In this document: positions 56,201-64,000 of the stretch, piece after piece
How positions within the stretch are numbered: position 1 is the stretch's first letter
Layout of the letters: every line of letters starts with the position of its first letter
Source: Paramacrobiotus metropolitanus
Taxonomy: Eukaryota; Tardigrada; Eutardigrada; Parachela; Macrobiotidae
DNA length: 64,000 nucleotides
Direction: 5' to 3'
Assembly (NCBI RefSeq): GCF_019649055.1
Contig: NW_026570254.1
Span: forward strand, 930,001 to 994,000
Position numbers and translations under genes: made by a program
Notes under the pieces: generated by a model
Database searches by the model: none
What the model was told of the DNA's origin: nothing
Seen by the model: only the letters and a program-made list of their open reading frames with translations

Positions 56201-59200
56201 AATATCATTGGTGAAATGTTCTTTGATTTGCCAGAGAGGGGATTATTTTATTTGGCAACTTACTGACCGGTAAACCTTTATAATGATGAATATTCCTTAT
56301 TAAAAAAACAACTGGAAAGTAATAGTGGAAGCTGACTACTGTTTCATGCAAGTGATTACATGGACCTTTAATTTTCCTGAGGATACCAAGTTCCATCAAT
56401 CATATCGTTCAAGATGATTGTAAGTGCTAATTTTTTAAAGGTTACTGCGGTTTGCAAGGATTATGTTCTATCAGTTAAAACTACTCGAATAGGGTATTTT
56501 GATTAGTTTATGCGTACGGTACGACTGGAAGATTGTAAATAGTTGTAAGAGCATCAGTTTTATAGTCCACTCTGTAATACAATACTCTACTTTGCTTCCC
56601 AGCTGACTGAATTCGATAAATTCACCGAAATGCAGATACTTATTGTCATGGCCGAAGCTTCTGTGTATTTAAATGCAAAAAATTGTGAAGGCATAAAATA
56701 TTCATTAATGAATATTTTATGCCTTCGCAATTTTTATTTGATGCCTTCATTTATAAAAATCAGTAATGGTTTTTGTAAGAACACTCGTTTTTTTTACCGT
56801 AACGAATACCGTGCAAGGAATAGCGATTCCCATAGTTATTGAATTACATTTGCTCAGAAGACAAATATGCCAAATGTAATAGTAATTAATTAACCCGACA
56901 GAGACTGATGTATGTGCATTTCTAGCAACTAAAAGAAAACCGAGACTTAATTATGCAAATCACTTCCATCCGCAATAAAATTCGAAGGTGTACGGATTTG
57001 AAAATTTATTATTGTTAATTGTGCAGTCATGATCATATCAATTTTGTGGCTCCGATTGTGAGTCACACGCTTAGCTGTTACTAAATATAGGCGTCTCGGT
57101 TTGAGGTGACTCACTGTCTTCCAGCTTATGCTCCAGAAACGAACCCAAGAAGACTCTGTATAGTCATATTGTATTGATTTTCTCACAACACCCGCCACGA
57201 ACAATCCCGGTTCCCATTAGCATACTCCGCCGCGCGTGAGGAACCGTAAACAATTCATCTACACAATCAATCGATACTTTTCTGTCCCGTATTACACTTC
57301 TTGATCTTTTGAACTTCCCAAATAACTTTCTGCTGCGATGCGCCCGTATTTTTTGTGAGGCTGTGCAACGCTTGGCTGTTGCACTGGACATTGTCCGCAC
57401 TGGACGCTTCACGCATGTATCGTACGAGTATAAGTTTTTTTGCCGGCATATTTTACTACATTGTTATATTAATATTTATTTCCTAACATGCGAGTCAGCG
57501 AAATGTTACTGTCATATATTGCGGACTACATTATTCTGTAACATGTGGCTTGGTTCGTTATTATAAAATTAATCGTTTCAACCGCAGTTGCAGTTGACCA
57601 CAAAGTATGCCAATGACGTGAACTGCTGCAAAACTTGGGCAGTTGTAAGCACTTAGTTTAGGTGGAGTTAACTTACAATTAGTACAGAAGCGGTTTGTTT
57701 GGAATATGCAACGTATTATTATTCTGTTCTGAGTCGATCCTAATGTTTTAATGGGTGATTAACTGTTTATCGACTGTCTACACTTTCTGGATTCGAGCGG
57801 ATATAAAAACTAAATCCAGCGTAAATAAACTGCCCTGTTACCTCAGTTATGCTTGTGATGAACCCAGCAACCGGAAGAGAAAAAATGATCAGCCTGTTTT
57901 CTCTGAGAGCTTATGTAAGTATGGTGTGACCAAACGAACTCGTCACACATAAACATGATCTAGACGAACAGAAAATTTTCGCATACATGCAACTCGTAGG
58001 TAAACGTCAGAAATTTTTCATCCATTTATTTAAGTAGCTCGGGACAGTTTGCGGTCGATTTCACTTCAAATACTAACAGCAGCCGCTTATGCTGGGTGTT
58101 AAACTAATTTTGTGCACTGTGTTGTGTACCGTAAAATAAAGATATAGGTACTTATTTAAAGTTCGGTCAGTACCTCCTAATATCGATATACGATACCGTA
58201 ATATTACTGAACAAAGTGATATTATGTTTTTTTCGTTAGTAATATCATGACGATACAATGTCATAGGATAAGATATTAAGCATGTCATTAAGCCTTAGCA
58301 TCAATTAAGGAGATACTTAATTTTGATTGTAGTACTCAGTACTCACAGAATCAGTTTGGTTACATAACTTTTTATTACGCATTTTACTTAGTTAAAACAA
58401 ATTATTCTACTGTAGCGTTTCGTTAAAAATGTGTAAGAATATGCCATTTTATAAAAATAAGCCAGGCCTATTTTTTGCATTGTGGAGCGAAAGTTATCCA
58501 GTTACGGGTACTGTATAATTTTTTTATGAAAATGTTACTGCTTTGGGAAAAATTCTGTTTTCGCCTCACATTGCGCTGCTTATAATCCACATACCGAATA
58601 ATCCGGGGATCTTTTTTGTGGTTTTATGAATGCTGTAAATTTCAGCATACGCAGCTGCAGCATTTTTGCAGCAGAAAAATCTAGTGCTCTTATAGGTGTT
58701 TTTGATTGTACATCCAAAACTGCAACAACGACTTACACCACGTAGTTATTATCGTTATTATAGCGTGTTCGTCCGCCGGTCCGTGTTTTGATAGCTCTCT
58801 CATGCATATATGGAACTTAGGTTTTGTAATCAGAAAGTGCGAATAAAACTAGCCATTACGCGTGCCTTTGCAACATTTAACTACATTGGCAGCCGCATGA
58901 AGGAATCTACCTGAATCGCATCGATTAAACGATCTTGCCATCATCCGCTCGCTCTGAAGCTGCTGCTGCTGCGACGGCGGATGCAGTGTACAATACACAT
59001 GTGTGCTGTCTAGACGTTGCGCTTATCGCGCACACATCGCGTTGCCGTTGCCGCGCATAATGCATGTATTGTTGCAGTGTAGTTTCCGGTCAGATTGTAC
59101 TGAACAGTCGATTTCTCAATGTCCAACTTCCGTCAAGACGAAAATATTACTTTCATTCACTTAATGACATCTTGGCCATTATATCCATGAAGAATCGCTG

Positions 59201-62200
59201 TTCGAAGGATATTGCTCGGTGCTTCGCACACCCATGATGATATTGCTTCTACCATACATACGCGCCATCTTTTAATTCACGTAGCCTGTTATTATGCATT
59301 ATGATTATCGCTAATTAATCGCCAAAGACCACAACTTCGAATATTTTGCCGCAATGGCCGCACGTAGCGTGATACTTCCGTTTGCAGCGGGTATGTTGTT
59401 TTTGATGGCCATGTACCGTGAATGATCTTGAAGTAATTATGTGGTTTTGTATTTGTGCTGTTCGGCTAACGATAATTAATTTGCTAATACTCGTAATGAA
59501 TAGAGAAATGTAACTCCGGTGTTTGTCTAGATTCATGCCCGACGGCAAAGATGTAAATGCGTACAGAAATTTGATACCTCGATCTCTTGCGCATTTGTGT
59601 AAAAGCTTCTTGATATATGTAGTTGATATATGTAGTTTCTTCTTGATATATGTTTCTTGATATATGTAGAAGCCTCACGGCAAAGATTAGAATATGCAGA
59701 ACGTAAATATAATTATTGTTGCTGTAGCACTGATCTACTGAGTTTTTGGGAAAGCCTCAACCCTTGCATCGCATCTCGGACTGGGTTATTCTTTCTAATT
59801 ATAAAGCTCGTTCGGTTTGGCCTTGATTTGTTTTTTCTTGTCGTGAACATTAACAGCTGCAATTAAGCTCGACCGGACCAAACGCTAAATATACTGTATA
59901 GTACCGAAAGTGGTCAAGCCAGATCACCGTGGTTCGGCAGTTTACGTACACAAAGCTATTCTATTGTTATGCCCAATTGTGTTTGCATACTTTTGCACGT
60001 ACAATACTTTACAAGGGCAGCCGTTATAATACTTTTGGCATATACTTATTAATTTTACTGAATTTCTTAGGAAAGCGTGATCTAAAGATCACGCTAACGT
60101 GTAGGAAGTAAGTTGGTGAAATTCAGTACTTGATAAATTGATCGTATTTATACCAAATTTTATTATGGCTATGGCTCATATTTTTCACGCGAATTGATGG
60201 AAACATTTTGCAAATGAAAATAAGATGTAGATGTAGATGTAGTTTTGTATGGTCGCTCATTATTAAAAATTCCCCTTATTGCAAAATCTTCCGGCATAAG
60301 TTATTTCGATGCCGATAGATTTAAAATGTTATTGTGTGTCCATACACTGTAGAAACGTCTTTACCGGCATTTTGGTTTTTGGACTTTCCAGTCTACCCAG
60401 GGCATTGATAATTGATCGAAACGACCTATTAGTTAACTATGGAAAGAAATTTGATGTAAACTACTAGGTTTATTTATTGAATCATTTTTATTTGAACTGC
60501 CCGACTTGGTTGTGAAATATCTGTATTTTAATATTTTGCGATTTTGTAGCACTGGATTCTTCCAATGCGGCCGTAAAGAAGCAAGCTATGGATTTACTTT
60601 CGTCGTTATGCGGGCATAACCAAGAAGGATATCAAAAAGTTCTGGACACGTTTGAGCGCTACAAAGTACGTTATGAAAATCGTTCAAATATGCGGTAATC
60701 GTGTTTGATTGATAGTACGACCAGAAAACGTACGAACGCAAAGGATGATCTGTGACAGAAACGATAAAACGTTTATTAGATGTCGCTTTGCATACATTCA
60801 AGACTGCGTCGGCGTCCACATTTGAGCTAAATTGTTTTATGAGGCAGTTCGTTCAAGGGCTACTGCACATTCAGGTTCCTGTAATATCGTAGTTGATAAA
60901 ACATTTGATCAGAATTTATATGTAATGTTGTACACACCATATATAATCTGGAATCTGCGTGGTGGCAGCACAAAACAGCTGCTGCACGAGTACATGCGTC
61001 CACTGGAGTGTGGCCATTTCCCACGCTTGTTGACATGTAATAGAGATGATTTCCGTTCAAAATTTATTTATGTTACTATCCCATATCATTAACTACTGAA
61101 AAACTAATAGTGCGGCTAAGAAAAAAGCGCCGGCGCTTGAGAATTGGAATTTTATGCTTTACAATTATGTGCTAACAAGAGCCTCTGACCCTACTACTTT
61201 AATGGTTGATAAACTTATTTGGCTGGGCAATTCCTAAATATTTCTAAGCTAAATTAGAGCACAGAAGAAAAATTGTCTGACAAGAACCAAAAATTGTATA
61301 CAGTAACTGGTTCCCGTGATAACACGAACAAAGTATATTTATATGAACTTCTGTGAATAATATTTAAATTACAAATGCTCTGTACACATATCGGTACGGA
61401 TAACAATGCAGCTGGGAACACCACGAGCAACCTAATTGTATTCCAAGCAGTTTGTTTCGCCTCGCATTAGGAAAAAACATTATGTGCGTAAATTCATAAT
61501 TCATTCAAATTCATGCTTATTTTGGCATGCTTGTTTTCTACATTTGTAGCATATTAAACGTGTATGCATGTGGTATTTAAGATGAAGATTTTCCTTTTCT
61601 TGAACGGAATTCTGCATCCAGAACTAATTTCGTCAGAATACTAAATATATGGGCGTAGATGCTACTGCACAAGTATTCGAGATTGTTATTTTTGTTGGGA
61701 AAAGCGCAAGAATAATAACTGCAGCAGTGGTCACATAAATTTTATGCTGGAGATGCAGCGCAATTCGTGTGCCACTAAATCGCCGATAACGGATCCTAAT
61801 TGTTACATATGATGATTGATCGCTGATCGTAGCGCTGCACCGCACTCGGAAGCGCTCTGGCATGAGCGCCATCGTTTGTTTTGCAATAATAAATAATAAT
61901 CTGTCGTGACAAAAGGAGCTGCGAGTTAAAACAGCGGGAATTCTGTTTGCTTAGTCGATCAGCGTTTTCACGAACAATACACGATGAAGAAATAGCGCGC
62001 ATAAACACTGCAGCAGCTCAACACGCTAACGATATTTGTTAGAAAGCCAAGCCCAACAACATATGAAAAGAAAACTTTTTAAGTGCGTTTGCATTTTTTC
62101 CCCCCGAATTTTGGCCCAGATATGAAAATGATTTTCTGCACTATGACCAGCCGATCATCGCCGGTATTGACTGCAGCTGGGTGTTACACAAGACTTTGAA

Positions 62201-64000
62201 ATGTTCAAGTATGCAAATCAGCGTTAAGATGGGCCATTTGAGTTTTAATGGATTACCAAAAAACACGCGAAGTGCAACGACACCGTAGCTGATAATCGTC
62301 ACAGCAAACACACACACTCAAACCACGGCGGCGTAAATGAAATGAAACACGCAGTGAGCAACACTGTCGGCAGGTGTAATTGTTGGTATTAGACTGTATT
62401 AAACCGCTTTTGTACGATACTATTATATTCTCAAGATTGTCTTTCATCCGATGGATAAAAGGTGTTATTTCTGTTCGATGGAGCGGTAATTAATCGGATA
62501 TCTGTTGTTGGCAATTATTTGTTACATATTTCTTGTTCTAATTTGTTGCTTGAGCTGCCAAATATGCGTTTATGTTTGTGTTGAGTGAATACACCGCGCT
62601 ATGCATTTTGCCGGTTGTCATTCAGGGGCGCTTTTCAGTACACTGATTAATTATTACGTTACAAAATTCCAGCGCAGATTCCAACTATCAATTATTTTGT
62701 ACGTTGCCTTCACCGGCGCGACGTTAATGTTACTATTCTTCGTGATTCATACCAGATTTAGCACTTTATCCGGCACAACAAGAAAACGAGAAATATTCTT
62801 GTCTGTTCTTCCATCCAACTGGAAGGCGCGCGCTTTTAAAAATACTGTATCAAATCAAAAAGCAGCCTAATTACTCTTTCTTGGCGCCAGATGGCTTTGT
62901 AATCCAGTGACTAACTTACTTTTCACCAGGCGTTTTCGAAAGTTTGTCCTTTTTTCAGTAAATTTCGATGTATCGATTCGAAGAACACAATTAAACGATT
63001 TTTTTTCCTTCTTACCGTTTAAAATTTAGTTACTTGATGGGAGGCTATTAAATTTTTGCAACTTGGAAAAAAGAGTTTGCATAGAAGTATGCAGCTTCCC
63101 TGCTGATCATTAGGCGTTAGGTTGGCCAATCAGCGTTTGTGACAAGTCTGGTGGCGTTGCTTACCGGGCACTTGCGCAATCTCGTTTTTTTGTCATTGGG
63201 AGATCGAAACTTTTCGAAACGAAATTATTTTAGATATGGTGTGTAAGTCAGTGTAACTGCCTAAATGGCAAATATTGATCCTTTTTTCGCATAACCAGCG
63301 TTCTATCATTTTCTGGGAGATAGCGCTTAAAGTGTTCATGCGCAGTTTATTGATCGATGCAACCTTTTCGTATCCCTGAGAGGCAATGATTCTGCGGCGT
63401 GTATTGTTGTGTGATAAATTACGTGCCTGCAAGGGAAATCGCATTATAATTCCCACTCCATTAAATCATCATTCGTAACTGTTTGGCGGAAATCAGCGCG
63501 CATCATCTGTCAGCGCAGCGCGCTCTTCTGCAGTTGTCTGCCTATAATCGCATCTCACATATGCACACATGGACACAGCTGGGCAGTGGCACAATCAGTA
63601 TTCTGCGCCGCATAATGGCCGAATATCCGGTCTAATGCAGCTGCACTTGCAGGCTGAGAAGAACGACGGTTCGCGGTTCCAGTTGTTGGTGGATGAGCTG
63701 CGGCAGGCTAAGACGTCGGCGTATAAGACCACGTTGATCGCTCTCATCAACGCCATCATCTGCAACAACGAGGCATTACGATCGCGGATCCGTATTCGCA
63801 ATGAATTCTTAGGTAAGTTGCAGTCAGTGGCATTCCAGTGTTGTGCTCGACCACCGTGTTAAAATTCTGTGCTGGAATTTTGCTTGTTGTGCATGCGTGT
63901 GTTGTCTGACTGGAGGCAGATGTTGACATTATTTCTTTTTTTTCTCCGCTTCCGTTATGTAACGCAGCACTGAAGGTGCATGACGTACTGGCCCAGATCC
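50292..64000 (+). CDS. INF2: INF2-like formin, 5' part (cut by window end)
   Basis: This is an actin-nucleating formin of the inverted-formin-2 type; only the N-terminal regulatory (DID/FH3) part is inside the window. Supported exons: about 52221-52618, 60550-60665, 63653-63812 and 63968-64000 (continuing). Landmarks: FESLEPDQVIATLHRSP, TALRKKLASKNPKDKWIDAF and LSDAYFQRECMECLKVAME (compare ISDALLQLTCVSCVRAVMN in human INF2); ALDSSNAAVKKQAMDLLSSL (compare [20 protein letters not shown]); RFQLLVDELRQAKTSAYKTT; and IRIRNEFLGALKVHDVLAQI. Junction phases agree (1, 0, 1). A probable upstream exon, 50292 or 50300 to 50598 (ARTSAFDYWKRKADNRQ), ends in phase 1, whereas every acceptor I see before 52222 needs phase 2. 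The join is therefore unresolved and a small exon may be missing. FH1 and FH2 lie beyond the right edge. Confidence 0.8.
51801..51837. repeat. 20 bp tandem repeat
   Basis: ATTCGTACCTTATTTTA occurs at 51801-51817 and 51821-51837, separated by CAG. It is non-coding, upstream of the formin DID exon. Confidence 0.8.
56678..56735. repeat. 58 bp spacerless palindrome
   Basis: The arms 56678-56706 and 56707-56735 are reverse complements over 29 bp with one mismatch and no spacer. The centre is CATTAATG and the arms include GAAGGCATAAAATATT. A transcript could fold it into a long hairpin; in DNA it could extrude as a cruciform. Confidence 0.95.
59610..59667. repeat. TTGATATATGT repeated four times
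   Basis: Copies lie at 59610-59620, 59623-59633, 59643-59653 and 59657-59667, with short variable spacers. The cluster is flanked by AGCTTCT on the left and AGAAGCC on the right, a weak inverted pair. It lies inside the formin intron. Confidence 0.85.
60074..60095. repeat. Perfect 10 bp inverted repeat
   Basis: AGCGTGATCT, then AA, then AGATCACGCT forms a perfect short hairpin in the formin intron. Function unknown. Confidence 0.8.
60223..60242. repeat. (AGATGT)n microsatellite
   Basis: Three and a third copies of a hexamer lie in the formin intron, an ordinary simple repeat. Confidence 0.85.
60666..63652 (+). other. Formin intron, 3.0 kb
   Basis: The donor GTACGT at 60666 and the acceptor TTGCAG ending at 63652 join TAC-AAA to GCT-GAG in phase 0. 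The alternative acceptor ending at 63640 would add four residues (LHLQ) and is also in frame. The shorter form matches the spacing in human INF2. No gene is seen inside. Confidence 0.75.

Larger units (their letters stand above)
52619..60549 (+). other. Formin intron, 7.9 kb
   Basis: The donor GTAAGT at 52619 and the acceptor TTTTGTAG ending at 60549 join ATT-G to CA-CTG in frame across the DID domain. The intron is AT-rich and has no nested gene that I can support. It holds a 58 bp palindrome, a tandem repeat at 59610-59667, a 10 bp-arm hairpin at 60074-60095 and a GATGTA microsatellite. Confidence 0.8.

Overview
This is animal nuclear DNA. Its genes are split by GT-AG introns, many only 58-100 nt long and a few of several kilobases. 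Coding exons sit in AT-rich non-coding DNA, and the gene set is metazoan: an R-Smad, Hsp110, Spen, an M6 proteolipid and an INF2-type formin. Compact genes and divergent but clear orthologues suggest a small-genome ecdysozoan. A tardigrade is my best guess, but that is inference from gene style and not proof.

Layout. Positions 1-6.2 kb hold no host gene I can support. They contain decayed retroelement pieces: LINE 3' ends in both orientations with a nested insertion, and one copy of another retroelement C-terminal region. On the + strand, 6216-9925 is a BMP-type receptor Smad in eight coding exons. 11237-15496 (+) is Hsp110/HSPA4 in fifteen exons. 18127-36952 (+) is split ends (Spen/SHARP), with an isolated first coding exon, a 6.1 kb first intron, four RRMs, a very long disordered middle and a C-terminal SPOC domain. 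Spen meets a convergent gene, 39519-37756 (-), a PLP/M6 proteolipid in six exons. 42934 to about 41820 (-) is a CFAP97/hemingway-domain protein. From about 50.3 kb to the right edge (+) is the 5' part of an INF2-like formin with introns of 7.9 and 3.0 kb; it runs off the window.

The genes do not form one pathway and each looks independently expressed. Smad (BMP signalling) and Spen (transcriptional co-repression) are nuclear regulators. Hsp110 is a cytosolic nucleotide exchange factor and disaggregase partner. M6 is a membrane proteolipid. The formin and the CFAP97-like protein belong to the cytoskeleton and cilium.

Main points for a second look: a one-base reading-frame discrepancy at the Spen RRM4 splice junction; two CtBP-type motifs inside Spen; a Smad C-terminus reading SSHT where SSxS is expected; a 58 bp near-perfect spacerless palindrome in the formin intron; and an 8-mer (TACTCGTA or its complement) seen at least 12 times, always outside coding exons. 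I found no defence system, CRISPR array or other obviously new system. Exon boundaries were worked out by hand from frame, splice-site consensus and family similarity.
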